64,000 bases of DNA from Aureimonas sp. AU12 (GTDB taxonomy: Bacteria; Pseudomonadota; Alphaproteobacteria; Rhizobiales; Rhizobiaceae), in contig NZ_BBWH01000029.1 in NCBI RefSeq assembly GCF_001463705.1, forward strand, positions 19,564 to 83,563. The letters are read 5' to 3'. Shown here piece by piece: positions 49,319 to 59,148 of this stretch. Made by a program: the position numbers and the translations under genes. Each line of letters starts with the position of its first letter. Within the stretch, counting starts at the first letter, position 1. The notes beneath the pieces were generated by a model, which had not been told where the DNA came from, ran no database searches, and was given only the letters and a program-made list of their open reading frames with translations.

Positions 49319-50386
49319 ATGACCACACTCCCGCTCGGCGGCGAGATCGGGTCGGGGCGCGGTCGATACCGCGCCCTGGCCTTTCGCCGTATTGCCCTCA
49401 TCACCGCGCTTCTCGCGGCGCTCTTTGCCAGCGTCTGCATCGACATGGCGCTCGGCCCCGCCAACTACACGGTTGCCCAGATCCTCCAGGCCCTGTTCTC
49501 GTCGGACACGGTGAGCGACCAGCTGCGCGTGGTGATCTGGGACATCCGCATGCCGATCGCGCTGATGGCGGTGACGGTGGGTGCCTCGCTCTCGGTGGCG
49601 GGCGCGCAGATGCAGACGATCCTCGCCAATCCGCTCGCCAGCCCCTTCACGCTCGGCATTTCGGCGGCCGCCTCCTTCGGCGCGGCACTGGCGCTCGTCG
49701 GCGGCACGGCGATCTTTCCGGTGGCGCTGCAATACATGGTGCCGATCAACGCCTTCCTCATGGCGATGGTGGCCGCGCTCTTCATCCACTTCGCCTCGAC
49801 GATGCGCGGCGTCACCGTCGAGACCATCGTGCTGCTCGGCATCGCGCTCGTCTTCACCTTCAACGCGCTCCTGTCGCTGCTTGAATATCTCGCCTCCGAG
49901 CAGGCGCTCGCGGCCGTCGTGTTCTGGACGATGGGCAGCCTGACGAAGGCGACCTGGCCGAAGGTCGCGATCACCGCGGCGGTTCTCGTCTTCGCGGTGC
50001 CGGTCTTCGCGCGCCAGGCCTGGGCGCTGACGGCGCTGCGGCTCGGCGAGGACAAGGCGGCGAGCCTCGGCGTCAACGTGAAGCGCCTGCGGCTCCAGAC
50101 CATGCTGACGGTGAGCCTTCTCGCCGCGATCCCCGTCTCCTTCGTCGGCACGATCGGCTTCGTCGGGCTCGTCGGCCCGCATATCGCCCGCATGCTGGTG
50201 GGCGAGGACCAGCGCTTCTTCCTGCCGGCCTCGGTGCTCTGCGGGTCGCTCCTCCTCTCCGTCACCTCGGTCGTGTCGAAGACGCTGCTGCCGGGCGCCA
50301 TCCTGCCGATCGGCGTGATCACCGCGCTCGTCGGCGTGCCCTTCTTCTTCGTGCTCATCTTCACCAACCGGAGGCGGGCATGGTAG
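49319..50386 (+). CDS. Iron-chelate ABC transporter permease (FecCD family)
   Basis: 355 residues with about ten hydrophobic helices. Family motifs are 'IWDIRMPIALMAVTVGASLSVAGAQMQTILANPLASPFTLGISAAASFGA' near 76 (the conserved 'R.PR...A...G..L..AG...Q...RNPLA.P..LG' region) and 'FVGTIGFVGLVGPHIARMLVGEDQRFFLPAS' near 276, the ATPase-coupling loop. The complete sequence contrasts with the partial permease at the window start, so these are two different importers. The ATPase gene begins 7 bp before the end of this one. Confidence 0.93.
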   Translation: MTTLPLGGEIGSGRGRYRALAFRRIALITALLAALFASVCIDMALGPANYTVAQILQALFSSDTVSDQLRVVIWDIRMPIALMAVTVGASLSVAGAQMQTILANPLASPFTLGISAAASFGAALALVGGTAIFPVALQYMVPINAFLMAMVAALFIHFASTMRGVTVETIVLLGIALVFTFNALLSLLEYLASEQALAAVVFWTMGSLTKATWPKVAITAAVLVFAVPVFARQAWALTALRLGEDKAASLGVNVKRLRLQTMLTVSLLAAIPVSFVGTIGFVGLVGPHIARMLVGEDQRFFLPASVLCGSLLLSVTSVVSKTLLPGAILPIGVITALVGVPFFFVLIFTNRRRAW

Positions 50387-51147
50387 CGATCGCGCTCGAC
50401 GCACTCGGCGCACGCTACGGCCGCCAGACCATCCTGTCCGGCGTCGATACGGGGCTCCTCAAGGGCGGCGCGCTGACGGCGGTGATCGGCCCGAACGCGG
50501 CCGGCAAGTCCACCCTCTTCAAGCGGATCGCCGGGCTGATCCCCGGTCCCGGCACGGTGCATCTCTCGGGCGCCGCGCTGCCCGAGCGCGACGCCATCCG
50601 CTACATGCCGCAGGACACCGGCGCCAACGCCGTGCTCACCGTCTACGAATCCGTGCTGCTCGCTGCCAAGCAGGGCTCGGGCTGGCGCGTGGCCGAGAGC
50701 GATCTCGCCGGGATCGACCGCATCCTCGCCGATCTCCAGATCTCCGATCTCGGCTTCCGGGGCCTCGGCGAGCTGTCGGGCGGCCAGCGCCAGCTCGTCT
50801 CGATCGCGCAGGCGCTCATCCGCCGGCCGCAGGTGCTGCTGATGGACGAGCCGACCTCGGCGCTCGATCTCTTCCGCCAGATCGAGGTCCTGTCCTTCAT
50901 GCAACGGCGCGCGGCGGCCGATGACATGGCGGTCCTCATCGCGTTGCACGACCTCAACCACGCGCTGCGCTACTGCGAGCATACGATCGTCATCGCCAAC
51001 GGGACGATGGTGACGAGCGGCCCGAGCGCCGAGGTCATCACCTCGGCGATGCTGCGCGAGGTCTACCGGGTCGAGGCGCGCGTGGAGGCCTGCACGCAAG
51101 GGCGACCGGTGGTGATCGTCGACGGATCGGTTCCCGCTGCCGCATAG
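50380..51147 (+). CDS. Iron-chelate ABC transporter ATP-binding protein
   Basis: 255 residues. Walker A GPNAAGKST near 36, signature LSGGQRQL near 131, Walker B 'VLLMDEPTSALD' near 151 and switch 'LIALHDLNHAL' near 188. Its start overlaps the permease by 7 bp, so the three genes 48185-51147 form one operon for periplasmic binding, membrane passage and ATP hydrolysis. Clearly homologous to, but different from, the ATPase at 800-1558. The dUTPase gene converges 30 bp away. Confidence 0.93.
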   Translation: MVAIALDALGARYGRQTILSGVDTGLLKGGALTAVIGPNAAGKSTLFKRIAGLIPGPGTVHLSGAALPERDAIRYMPQDTGANAVLTVYESVLLAAKQGSGWRVAESDLAGIDRILADLQISDLGFRGLGELSGGQRQLVSIAQALIRRPQVLLMDEPTSALDLFRQIEVLSFMQRRAAADDMAVLIALHDLNHALRYCEHTIVIANGTMVTSGPSAEVITSAMLREVYRVEARVEACTQGRPVVIVDGSVPAAA

Positions 51148-51177
51148 TGTCGGCGGACGGGCGCCTGATCGAGTGCG

Positions 51178-51627
51178 TCAGCGCCCCGTGGAGCCGAAGC
51201 CGCCGGTGCCGCGCGCGGTGGCGTCGACATGCTCGACCTCCTCGAACTCGGCCTGCACCACCGGCACCACGACGATCTGCGCGATGCGCTCGCCGCGCGC
51301 GATCACGAAGGGCTCGGCGCCGTGGTTGATCAGGATCGCCATCACCTCGCCGCGATAGTCGCTGTCGACCGTGCCGGGTGCGTTGAGAACGGTGACGCCG
51401 TGGCGCGCCGCCAGCCCCGAGCGCGGACGCACCTGCACCTCGAAGCCCGGCGGGATGGCGAAGACGAGACCGGTCGGCACGAGCGCGCGGGCCCCCGGCG
51501 CCATCGTCAGCGGCTCGACGACGGCGGCGCACAGATCGGCGCCGGCCGCGCCGAGGCTCTGGTAGGCCGGCAGGGGCAGGCCCTCGCCATGGGGCAGGCG
51601 GCGGATGCCGATGCGCGGCAGGCTCAT
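51178..51627 (-). CDS. dut: dUTP diphosphatase
   Basis: 149 residues, trimeric dUTPase that turns dUTP into dUMP and PPi to keep uracil out of DNA. All five motifs are seen: 'AGADLCA' (I), '[12 protein letters not shown]' (II), '[15 protein letters not shown]' with the catalytic Asp (III), '[10 protein letters not shown]' (IV) and the P-loop-like C-terminal '[11 protein letters not shown]' (V). It lies 10 bp after coaBC on the same strand, as in the conserved coaBC-dut pair. Complete and typical. Confidence 0.96.
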   Translation of the reverse strand: MSLPRIGIRRLPHGEGLPLPAYQSLGAAGADLCAAVVEPLTMAPGARALVPTGLVFAIPPGFEVQVRPRSGLAARHGVTVLNAPGTVDSDYRGEVMAILINHGAEPFVIARGERIAQIVVVPVVQAEFEEVEHVDATARGTGGFGSTGR

Positions 51628-51637
51628 GCTCGGTTCC

Positions 51638-52861
51638 TCACGGGCGGGGATCCTTCTCGCTCAAACGCCGGGCGATCTCGGCGACGAGCCGTTCGGCCAC
51701 CTCGCGCTTGTCGAGTTCGGGCCAGTCCTCGACGCCGCCGGCCGAGACCAGCCGCACCGTGTTGCGCGTGCCTCCCATGACGCCGGTGCCCTCGGACACG
51801 TCGTTGGCGACGATGAGGTCGGCGCCCTTGGCGGCGAGCTTCCGGCCGGCGTGGACGAGGAGATCGCTCGTCTCGGCGGCAAAGCCCACCACGAGCGCCG
51901 GGCGGCGCGCTCCGGTGCCGACGGTGCGCAGGATATCGGGGTTCTCGATGAGCGCGAGATGCGGTGGCCCGTCCGCGCCCTTCTTCATCTTCTGGCCGGC
52001 CTCGTCCTGCGTGCGCCAGTCCGCCACGGCCGCGACGAAGACGGCCGCATCGGCCGGCAGCGCCGCCTCCACCGCCGCCAGCATCTGGCGTGCCGTCTCG
52101 ACATGGACGGCTGAGACCCCGGCGGGGTCGGGAAGCGCGACCGGCCCCGACACCAGCGTCACCCGCGCCCCGGCACGCGCCAGGGCCCCGGCGATAGCAT
52201 GGCCCTGCCGGCCGGAAGAACGGTTGGCGATGTAGCGCACGGGATCGATCGGCTCGTGCGTCGGGCCGGACGTGACGACGACGTGGCGCCCCGCCAGCGG
52301 CCCGGCCGCCACCGGGCTCAGGATCGCCTCGGCCGCGGCCACGATCTCCAGCGGCTCGGCCATGCGCCCCTCGCCCGCCTCGCCGCGCTCGGCCATCTCG
52401 CCCCGGTTCGGCCCGACGAAACGGATGCCGTCGGCGGCGAGCGTCGCCGCGGAGCGACGCGTCGCGGGATGGCGCCACATGGCCGGGTTCATCGCGGGCG
52501 CCGCCAGCACGGGCGTCGCGGTCGCCAGAAGGATCGCGCCGGCGAGATCGTCGCCGATCCCCGCGGCCATCTTCGCCATGCGCGTGGCGCTGGCGGGCGC
52601 GAGGATCACCAGATCGGCCTCGCGCGCCAGCCGGATATGCCCGACATCGTGCTCGTCGTCGCGGTCGAACAGCTCGCCATAGACCCTGGCGCCGGTGAGC
52701 GCCCCGAGCGACAGGGGCGTCACGAACTCGGCCGCATCCGGCGTCATCACCGGCGTCACCACCGCCCCGCGCTCGCGCAGCCGCCGCACGAGGTCGAGGC
52801 ACTTGTAGGCCGCGATGCCGCCGCCGACGATGAGAAGGATGCGGCGCCCGGTGAGGGTCAA
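51638..52861 (-). CDS. coaBC: Bifunctional phosphopantothenoylcysteine decarboxylase / synthase
   Basis: About 407 residues. N-terminal CoaC (flavin): '[21 protein letters not shown]' and the '[12 protein letters not shown]' catalytic loop near 150. C-terminal CoaB: '[31 protein letters not shown]' near 215 and 'AAVADWRTQ'. It converts 4'-phosphopantothenate plus Cys to 4'-phosphopantetheine for CoA. The TTG at 52861 is preferred: AGGAGG lies seven bases upstream and the homology starts here. Its first codon overlaps the stop of the upstream VapC gene (TTGA), so coaBC translation is coupled to a toxin gene. Confidence 0.93.
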   Translation of the reverse strand: MTLTGRRILLIVGGGIAAYKCLDLVRRLRERGAVVTPVMTPDAAEFVTPLSLGALTGARVYGELFDRDDEHDVGHIRLAREADLVILAPASATRMAKMAAGIGDDLAGAILLATATPVLAAPAMNPAMWRHPATRRSAATLAADGIRFVGPNRGEMAERGEAGEGRMAEPLEIVAAAEAILSPVAAGPLAGRHVVVTSGPTHEPIDPVRYIANRSSGRQGHAIAGALARAGARVTLVSGPVALPDPAGVSAVHVETARQMLAAVEAALPADAAVFVAAVADWRTQDEAGQKMKKGADGPPHLALIENPDILRTVGTGARRPALVVGFAAETSDLLVHAGRKLAAKGADLIVANDVSEGTGVMGGTRNTVRLVSAGGVEDWPELDKREVAERLVAEIARRLSEKDPRP

Positions 52862-53283
52862 GGCAACGCCTCCTGCCAAGGATTGACCAGCGAGATGCCG
52901 GTGTCGACGAAATCACGGATGTTTCGTGTGGCAAGTACGGCATCGTGACGTCGCACGATGCCGGCGATCAGAGCATCGGCCAGTTGGATAGGGCGCCCCG
53001 CGGACTGACGGCGAACCTGGATATCGGCCGCGGCTTCGGCGGCCTCCCCATCGAGGTCGACGACCCTGCCGACAGCGTTCGGCACGAGCGATCGAACCAT
53101 GGCTTCGAGGCGCCGGCGCTCGGCCGATGGGCTCATACGCTTGGTGCCGTGAAGCAGTTCGTAAAGGGTGACGACAGTGATGGTGAAATCCGCCGCCCGT
53201 CTCGTGCCGAACCAGGCTTCGACAAGCGGATCGGGCCGTGCGCGCATCATCTCCGAGACGACATTCGTGTCGACAATGATCAC
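52858..53283 (-). CDS. VapC-type PIN-domain toxin (module 1)
   Basis: 141 residues. PIN-domain acidic residues are present: 'IIVDTNVVSEMM' (D5), 'LYELLHGT' (Glu near 42), 'QLADALIAGI' (Asp near 102) and 'TRNIRDF' near 120. These toxins are Mg-dependent RNases that usually cut tRNA or rRNA. It overlaps its antitoxin gene by 4 bp and the coaBC start by 4 bp on the other side. The catalytic set is complete, so it is probably active and held by the antitoxin. Position within ubiE-ubiB-coaBC-dut makes it an insertion into a conserved operon. Confidence 0.88.
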   Translation of the reverse strand: MIIVDTNVVSEMMRARPDPLVEAWFGTRRAADFTITVVTLYELLHGTKRMSPSAERRRLEAMVRSLVPNAVGRVVDLDGEAAEAAADIQVRRQSAGRPIQLADALIAGIVRRHDAVLATRNIRDFVDTGISLVNPWQEALP

Positions 53284-53543
53284 GCGTCGAGATCGATCGG
53301 TCGCATGGGTTCGTGGGAGCGCATCGGCAGATCCATGTCGGCTCCACCGCCAGCCTTCGCTCGCAATTGTGCAAAGGCGGCCGTCGCGGTCTCGGACACG
53401 CCGGACTGGATTTCGCGGTCGTCGTCCAGCGAACGAAGGATCAGATGCCGCGCTTCATCCTCGAGCGTGCGCCCATGGGCTATCGCCCGCACGCGCAGAA
53501 TCTCCAGCACATTGTCATCGATCTCGAATGTCAGGTCATCCAT
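53280..53543 (-). CDS. VapB/FitA-type antitoxin (module 1)
   Basis: 87 residues. The N-terminal 'DLTFEIDDNVLEILRVRAIAHGRTLEDEARHLI' is a ribbon-helix-helix DNA-binding segment of the FitA type; the C-terminal tail would wrap the toxin. It probably also represses the pair's own transcription. The end overlaps the toxin start (ATGA), and 72 bp separate it from ubiB upstream. FitA-type tails are variable, so the family name is by N-terminal similarity only. Confidence 0.82.
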   Translation of the reverse strand: MDDLTFEIDDNVLEILRVRAIAHGRTLEDEARHLILRSLDDDREIQSGVSETATAAFAQLRAKAGGGADMDLPMRSHEPMRPIDLDA

Positions 53544-53615
53544 GGCGCACCTCGCTCATGACCATGTTTAGCGGACGGCCATGCCCTCATCAACTCACAG
53601 CCGACCGCCATTCCC

Positions 53616-55202
53616 TCACCCGAAGGTCAGCTGCCAGGCGATCACCATCAGCGCCAGGGCGCCGATGATCTGCGCGGTGCGGCCGACGAGGATGGCGGCC
53701 TTGCCCTCCTTGGCGAGCTGCATCAGGTCGTCGTCGCCGATATGGATGCCGTTCTCCACGAGGTCGGGCAGGTTCTTGGCCAGCACCTCCAGCCCCGAGG
53801 CGAGGTCGGGCAGGCGCTTGGCCAGCCGGAAGACCGCCTCCAGCCCCTCGCGCGCATCGCGCAGCTTGGCCGCCGGGCCGATCTCGCCGAGAATGTACTC
53901 GGTTACCACCGGCTCGGCGGCGACCCACATGTTGAACCGCGGATCGTAGGAACGCGCGACGCCCTCCACCACCACCATGGTCTTCTGCAGGAGTACGAGT
54001 TCGGGCCGCGTCTGCATGTCGAAGAGCTCGGTCACCTCGAAGAGCAGCGTCAGGAGATGCGCCATCGAGATGGTCTCGGCGGGCTGGCCGTGGATCGGCT
54101 CGCCGATGGCCCGCAGCGCCTGCGCGAAGGACAGCACGTCCTTGGAGCGCGGCACGTAGCCGGCCTCGAAATGGATCTCGGCGACGCGCCGGTAATCACG
54201 CCGGATGAAGCCGTAGAGGATTTCGGCGAGGAAGCGGCGCGAATCGGCGGAGAGCCGTCCGACGATGCCGAGATCCACCGCCACGATCGTGCCGTCCGGG
54301 GCGACGAAGAGGTTTCCCGGATGCATGTCGGCATGGAAGAAGCCGTCGCGCATCGAATGGCGCAGGAAGGACTGCACGAGGTTGACGCCGAGCGCGGGCA
54401 GGTCGTGGCCGGCCGCCGCCACCGCCGCGACGTCGTTCATCTTGATGCCGTCCACCCACTCCATCGTCAGGACGTCGCGGCCCGTGCGCTCCCAGTCGAT
54501 GGTCGGCACGCGGAAGCCGGGATCCTCGGCGACGTTGTCGGCCATCTCGGAGGACGCCGCCGCCTCGAGGCGCAGGTCCATCTCGATGCGCGTCGACTGC
54601 GCCAGCGTCTCCACCACCGCCACCGGCCGCAAGCGCCGCGACGATTTCACCAGCCGCTCCAGCACCTTGGCGATGAAGGCGAAGGCCTCCAGCTCGCGCC
54701 GGAAGGCGAGCCGTACGCCCGGCCGGATCACCTTGACGGCGACCTGTCGCTCCTCGCCGTCGCGGGTGAGGATGCGGGCGCGGTGGACCTGCGCGATCGA
54801 GGCGGCGCCGACGATCTCGCCGAACTCGATGAACAGGTCGTCGATACGACGACCGAGGCTCAGTTCGATCTCGGCGATCGCCACCTCGCGCGGGAAGGGC
54901 GGCACCTTGTCCTGCAGGTAGGAGAGCTCGAGCGCGATCTCGGTGCCGACGATGTCGGGGCGCGTCGCCAGGAACTGCCCGAGCTTGACGTAGGAGGGCC
55001 CGAGCCGATTCAGCGCCGTCGACAGACGCTCGGCGCGCACGCGCCGCTTGGCCGAGCGCCGCGCGATCAACCCGGCGAGGCGATGGGCGAAGCGCGCCAT
55101 CGGCGGCAGGCCCTCGCCCGGCAGCGCCGAGACCACGCCCTCGCGCACGAGGATGAACGCCGCGCGAATAAGCGCGATGGTGCCGGTGACGGGATTGGCC
55201 AA
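53616..55202 (-). CDS. ubiB: UbiB-family atypical kinase/ATPase (ubiquinone biosynthesis)
   Basis: 528 residues. KxGQ motif in 'SYVKLGQFLATRPD' near 72, 'VAVKVIRPGV' nucleotide-binding Lys near 150, 'HADMHPGNLFV' (catalytic-loop-like) near 290 and 'VAVDLGIVGRL' (DxG). C-terminal hydrophobic helix 'GALALMVIAWQLTFG' anchors it to the membrane. It supports extraction or processing of lipophilic quinone precursors. It lies 4 bp after ubiE and before the VapBC insertion. The alignment with the family is complete. Confidence 0.94.
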   Translation of the reverse strand: MANPVTGTIALIRAAFILVREGVVSALPGEGLPPMARFAHRLAGLIARRSAKRRVRAERLSTALNRLGPSYVKLGQFLATRPDIVGTEIALELSYLQDKVPPFPREVAIAEIELSLGRRIDDLFIEFGEIVGAASIAQVHRARILTRDGEERQVAVKVIRPGVRLAFRRELEAFAFIAKVLERLVKSSRRLRPVAVVETLAQSTRIEMDLRLEAAASSEMADNVAEDPGFRVPTIDWERTGRDVLTMEWVDGIKMNDVAAVAAAGHDLPALGVNLVQSFLRHSMRDGFFHADMHPGNLFVAPDGTIVAVDLGIVGRLSADSRRFLAEILYGFIRRDYRRVAEIHFEAGYVPRSKDVLSFAQALRAIGEPIHGQPAETISMAHLLTLLFEVTELFDMQTRPELVLLQKTMVVVEGVARSYDPRFNMWVAAEPVVTEYILGEIGPAAKLRDAREGLEAVFRLAKRLPDLASGLEVLAKNLPDLVENGIHIGDDDLMQLAKEGKAAILVGRTAQIIGALALMVIAWQLTFG

Positions 55203-55206
55203 GCGT

Positions 55207-55995
55207 CTAGAGCTTCCAGCCGGAGTGGATCGCCGCGATGCCGCCGGTGAGATTGCGATGCGTCACGCGCTCGAAACCGGCGCGCCGGATGGCACTGGCG
55301 AAATTCGCCTGGTTGGGAAAGCGGCGGATCGATTCTACGAGATATTCGTAGGACTCGCGGTCCTTCGCCACGGCGCCGCCGATGGCGGGGATCGCCTTGA
55401 ACGACCACGCGTCGTAGATCTTGTCGAGGACGGGCAGCTCGACCTCGGAGAATTCGAGGCAGAGGAACCGCCCGCCGGGCTTCAGCACCCGGAAGGCTTC
55501 CGAGAGCGCCAGGTCGATGCGCGGCACGTTGCGGATGCCGAAGGCGATCGTATAGGCGTCGAAGGCGGCGTCCGGGAGCTTCAGGTCCTCGGCATTGCCC
55601 TCGACGAAGAGAAGGTTGCCGTCGAGCTTGCGCTTCACCGCGCGCTCGGCGCCCACCGCCAGCATCGAGGCGTTGATGTCGAGGACGGTGCCCTCGGCCT
55701 GTCCGCGCGAGGCTTCGACGATGCGCATCGCGACGTCCCCGGTGCCGCCGGCGACGTCGAGGAAGCGCCAGCCCGGCCGGCGCGAGGGCGCCAGCCACTG
55801 CACCATGGCGTCCTTCCATAGCCGGTGCATGCCGCCCGACATCAGGTCGTTCATCACGTCGTAGCGCTCGGCGACGCGATGGAACACCTCGTTGACGCGC
55901 GCCTGCTTCTCCTCGCGCCCCCCCACGGTCTCGAAGCCGTAGGAGGTCTCCATTCCCTCAGCAGCGCTGACGCGGGTCCGCGACATGGGGTTCAC
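55207..55995 (-). CDS. ubiE: Ubiquinone/menaquinone C-methyltransferase
   Basis: 262 residues. SAM motif I '[18 protein letters not shown]' near 75, '[17 protein letters not shown]' near 42 (typical UbiE), '[20 protein letters not shown]' near 150 and C-terminal '[12 protein letters not shown]', the conserved UbiE end. It methylates the quinone ring carbon. The start may be 55995 or the ATG three codons later (55986). It leads the minus-strand series ubiE-ubiB-vapBC-coaBC-dut and is divergent from mutM, the usual alphaproteobacterial neighbour. Confidence 0.95.
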   Translation of the reverse strand: MNPMSRTRVSAAEGMETSYGFETVGGREEKQARVNEVFHRVAERYDVMNDLMSGGMHRLWKDAMVQWLAPSRRPGWRFLDVAGGTGDVAMRIVEASRGQAEGTVLDINASMLAVGAERAVKRKLDGNLLFVEGNAEDLKLPDAAFDAYTIAFGIRNVPRIDLALSEAFRVLKPGGRFLCLEFSEVELPVLDKIYDAWSFKAIPAIGGAVAKDRESYEYLVESIRRFPNQANFASAIRRAGFERVTHRNLTGGIAAIHSGWKL

Positions 55996-56176
55996 CTTCT
56001 CAACCGTTGGCCGTAGCCGAAGCCGTCTTGCGGCCTATGACATGCTGGACACCCGCGCCCCGCCGTCGTGTGGAGGGGCTGCAGGCTCGTTTCGCGTCGT
56101 TCCTATCGGAAGCCACGCGCGGGCGCCATCATGCCCCGCCCGCTCCGGTGGACGACCCCGATCATAGGTAGTGCCG

Positions 56177-57136
56177 ATGCCCGAATTGCCAGAGGTCGAG
56201 ACCGTCCGCCGCGGGCTGGCGCCGGTGATGGAGGGCGCGAGGATCGCCCATGTCGAGGCGCGCCGCCCGGACCTGCGCTTTCCCCTGCCCGAGCGTTTTG
56301 CCGAGCGCCTCGCGGGCCGCCGCATCGAGGCGCTCGGGCGCCGCGCCAAGTATCTCCTCGCCGATCTCGACGACGGCCACCTCCTCGCCATGCATCTCGG
56401 CATGTCCGGCTCGTTCCGCATCGAGGCGGGCGAGGACGGGACGAGCGAGGACGGGACGGGCGAGGCTGGGCCCGGCACGGAGGAAGCCGGCGAGACGGGC
56501 GCCCCGGTGGCCGGGGCGGCCTTCCATCGGCCGCGCGGCGAGAGCCGCACGCACGACCACGTGATCTTCCATCTCGTCCGGCCCGGCGGCGGCACGGCGC
56601 GCATCGTCTTCAACGACCCCCGGCGCTTCGGCTACATGACGCTGTTTCCCCGCGCCGACCTTGCCGAGCATCCCCATTTCCGGGGCCTCGGCATCGAGCC
56701 CACCGGCAACGCTCTGTCCGGCGCGGTGCTCGCCGCGCGGTTCAGGGGCAAGGCCGCTCCGCTGAAGGCGGCGCTGCTCGACCAGACGATCGTGGCCGGC
56801 CTCGGCAACATCTATGTCTGCGAGGCGCTGTGGCGCGCCCGCCTCTCGCCTCGCCGCGCCGCCGGCTCGCTCGTGAAGACGAACGGCGGCCCGACCCTGC
56901 GGCTCGAAACCCTCGCCCTTCACATCCGCGAGACCATCGCCGACGCCATCGAGGCCGGCGGCTCGACGCTGCGCGACTACCGGCAGGCCGATGGCGCGCT
57001 CGGCTACTTCCAGCACCGCTTCGCCGTCTACGACCGCGAGGACGAGCCCTGCCGCCACGCGGGATGCCGCGGCATCGTCGCCCGCATCGTCCAGTCCGGC
57101 CGCTCGACCTTCTTCTGTCCGGTGTGCCAGCGATGA
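56177..57136 (+). CDS. mutM: Formamidopyrimidine-DNA glycosylase
   Basis: 319 residues, longer than the usual 270-295. Begins [14 protein letters not shown] with the catalytic Pro2 and Glu3, which fixes the start at 56177 rather than two codons earlier. '[10 protein letters not shown]' near 74 and the zinc finger '[28 protein letters not shown]' at the end are standard. It excises 8-oxoguanine. The extra length is an acidic Gly/Glu/Asp/Thr-rich insertion (about residues 85-120, '[18 protein letters not shown]') in a loop before '[10 protein letters not shown]'. The next gene overlaps by 4 bp. Confidence 0.96.
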   Translation: MPELPEVETVRRGLAPVMEGARIAHVEARRPDLRFPLPERFAERLAGRRIEALGRRAKYLLADLDDGHLLAMHLGMSGSFRIEAGEDGTSEDGTGEAGPGTEEAGETGAPVAGAAFHRPRGESRTHDHVIFHLVRPGGGTARIVFNDPRRFGYMTLFPRADLAEHPHFRGLGIEPTGNALSGAVLAARFRGKAAPLKAALLDQTIVAGLGNIYVCEALWRARLSPRRAAGSLVKTNGGPTLRLETLALHIRETIADAIEAGGSTLRDYRQADGALGYFQHRFAVYDREDEPCRHAGCRGIVARIVQSGRSTFFCPVCQR

Positions 57137-57471
57137 GCGGGCCCTATCCCGAGACGCCGGACGGGCGGTATTTCGTCGCCAAGCGCCGGCTCTGGCGTCG
57201 CAGCGACCCCGCCTTGCCGGAAGACCAGCGCCAGGCTGCGGTGAACGCGCTGATGGACGCCCGCCGCGCGGTGCGCGACGCCGCCGATGAGGAGAGCCGC
57301 CGCCGCGCCCGGCGCGACGTCGACGCCGCCAAGCAGCGCCTCGGTGAGCGCGGCCCGGTCTGGTGGACCGACGGCGCGAAGGACTGGACACGCTTCTCGC
57401 CGGAGAACTCGCCCTATGCCGACTGGTTCGCCGGCCTACAGCCGGAAGCGCGCAGCGCCGCCGGCTTCTGA
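57133..57471 (+). CDS. Conserved hypothetical protein downstream of mutM
   Basis: 112 residues, highly charged. '[20 protein letters not shown]' at the N-terminus, a helical middle '[47 protein letters not shown]' and 'NSPYADWF' at the end are shared with a small family that is common after mutM or near DNA-repair genes in Rhizobiales. Function unknown. Its ATG overlaps the mutM stop (ATGA), so it is translationally coupled to mutM, suggesting a repair-linked role. Confidence 0.8.
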   Translation: MSGPYPETPDGRYFVAKRRLWRRSDPALPEDQRQAAVNALMDARRAVRDAADEESRRRARRDVDAAKQRLGERGPVWWTDGAKDWTRFSPENSPYADWFAGLQPEARSAAGF

Positions 57472-57554
57472 CCCGCCGCTTTTCCCGGCCCCTCCCTTGC
57501 CGAACGCCCCCGCCGTCGTATCCTCCGGCCTTCACGGGGGAGGATCTCAAGCGC

Positions 57555-58328
57555 ATGGACTACCAGACCATCCGGACGGAAACGCGCGGGCGCGTCGCCC
57601 TCGTCACGCTCCACAGGCCCGAGGCGCTGAACGCCCTCAACACTGCCCTTCTCGGCGAACTCCTTCACGCGGTCGAGGGCTTCGGCGCGGACGAGGGCAT
57701 AGGCGCCATCGTCCTCACCGGCTCGGCCAAGGCCTTCGCCGCCGGCGCTGACATCAAGGAGATGCAGCCGCTCGGCTTTGCCGACGTCTACCTCTCGGAC
57801 TTCGCCGCCGGCTGGGACCGCTTCGCCGCCACCCGCAAGCCCGTCATCGCCGCCGTCTCCGGCTACGCGCTCGGCGGCGGCTGCGAACTCGCCATGATGT
57901 GCGACTTCATCATCGCCGGCGAGTCCGCCAGGTTCGGCCAGCCCGAGATCACGCTCGGCGTGCCCCCCGGCATGGGCGGCACCCAGCGCATGGCTCGCGC
58001 CATCGGCAAGGCCAAGACCATGGATCTCTGCCTCACCGGCCGCATGATGGACGCCGCAGAAGCCGAGCGCTCCGGCCTCGTCGCCCGCGTCGTGCCCGAC
58101 GACGCCCTCATCGACGAAGCCCTGAAGGCCGCCGAAAAGATCGCCTCCTTCTCGCTTCCCACCGCCCTGATGGTGAAGGAACTCGTCGTCCGCGCTTTCG
58201 ACACCACCCTCACCGAAGGCCTTCGCGTCGAACGCCGCCTCTTCGCCGCCGCCTTCTCGCTCGACGACCAGAGCGAAGGCATGGCCGCCTTCACCGAAAA
58301 GCGCAAACCGACGTTCCGCCATCGCTGA
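57555..58328 (+). CDS. Enoyl-CoA hydratase
   Basis: 257 residues, crotonase fold. '[13 protein letters not shown]' near 18, oxyanion-hole '[11 protein letters not shown]' near 62, and catalytic '[15 protein letters not shown]' with '[20 protein letters not shown]' (Glu residues near 117 and 137) show both catalytic acids. It hydrates trans-2-enoyl-CoA in beta-oxidation. The family is broad, but both catalytic Glu and the short-chain type sequence support EC 4.2.1.17. A long palindromic intergenic element follows. Confidence 0.93.
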   Translation: MDYQTIRTETRGRVALVTLHRPEALNALNTALLGELLHAVEGFGADEGIGAIVLTGSAKAFAAGADIKEMQPLGFADVYLSDFAAGWDRFAATRKPVIAAVSGYALGGGCELAMMCDFIIAGESARFGQPEITLGVPPGMGGTQRMARAIGKAKTMDLCLTGRMMDAAEAERSGLVARVVPDDALIDEALKAAEKIASFSLPTALMVKELVVRAFDTTLTEGLRVERRLFAAAFSLDDQSEGMAAFTEKRKPTFRHR

Positions 58329-58331
58329 CGG

Positions 58332-58507
58332 CGGGGCTCCAGGGCGGGGTTGCCGCCCCGGTCCCCGCCCGAGGGCCGACACCCCGGACCCCTGCTTCTT
58401 TTGATCATCGATCGGAGAGGGCCCGCGGCCCTCCCCGATCGATGATGGAAGTGATGGGGTTCCAAGGGCCTCAGGCCCTTGGCGGGGTTTGGGGCCGCGC
58501 CCCATCT
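58332..58507. repeat. Composite palindromic intergenic element
   Basis: Most of the 389-bp gap 58329-58717 is two strong palindromes. The first has stem TCATCGATCGG (58405-58415), one unpaired base, GAGGGCC, loop CGC, and the full complement to 58445. The second is CCAAGGGCC-TCA-GGCCCTTGG (58462-58482). GC-rich stretches border them. It resembles REP-like intergenic repeats of alphaproteobacteria; copy number cannot be told from one window. The rpsT promoter must lie in 58508-58717. Confidence 0.6.
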
Positions 58508-58717
58508 TGCGTCCCGCCGCCGGCGGTTGACGGCGCGGCGGGGTGGTCCTATAAGGCGCGCAGATTTCCGGCGGCATCTTCGGGTGCTGCCGCTCGGGCC
58601 GTGTCCGTTCCAGGTTGGGATTCGGGGATCGGCCGGACGACACGAAACCCTTTTCGCCCGAGGATCGGCGCGGTCATTTGACCGGGTGGATCCGACGACC
58701 CAACAAGAGAGCAGACC

Positions 58718-58996
58718 ATGGCCAATACGCCGTCGGCCAAGAAGGCCGCCCGCAAGATCGCCCGCCGCACCGCTGTCAACAAGGATCGCCGGTCGCGTGT
58801 GCGCACCTTCCTTCGCAAGGTCGAGGAAGCCATCCTCACCGGCGACAAGGAAGCCGCGCAGCAGGCGTTCAAGGCGGCCGAGCCCGAGCTGATGCGTGCG
58901 GCCTCGAAGGGCGTCTACCACAAGAACACGGCGTCGCGGAAAATCTCCCGCCTGTCGAACCGCGTGAAGGCCGTCGGCACTGCCGTCGCAGCCTGA
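58718..58996 (+). CDS. rpsT: 30S ribosomal protein S20
   Basis: 92 residues. '[39 protein letters not shown]' and '[18 protein letters not shown]' are diagnostic of S20, which binds 16S rRNA in the small subunit body. It lies upstream of dnaA, as in many alphaproteobacteria, and has its own terminator 42 bp downstream. Complete and normal length. Confidence 0.97.
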   Translation: MANTPSAKKAARKIARRTAVNKDRRSRVRTFLRKVEEAILTGDKEAAQQAFKAAEPELMRAASKGVYHKNTASRKISRLSNRVKAVGTAVAA

Positions 58997-59037
58997 TCGT
59001 CCCCGCCGACCGGACGGTCGGCGCACTTGAAGATTGT

Positions 59038-59067
59038 AAAAAGGCTCGGGGCAACCCGGGCCTTTTT
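59038..59067 (+). terminator. Rho-independent terminator of rpsT
   Basis: AAAAAGGCTCGGG-GCAA-CCCGGGCCTTTTT, a GC-rich stem with flanking A-run and T-run (one mismatch), 42 bp after rpsT. Confidence 0.9.
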
Positions 59068-59148
59068 GCCGTTTCTCGCAGTCTTGATCTCCCCTGCGAA
59101 CCGGCTGGCGGCACGCTGCGGGCTCGCGCTGGAAACTGCGACATATTT

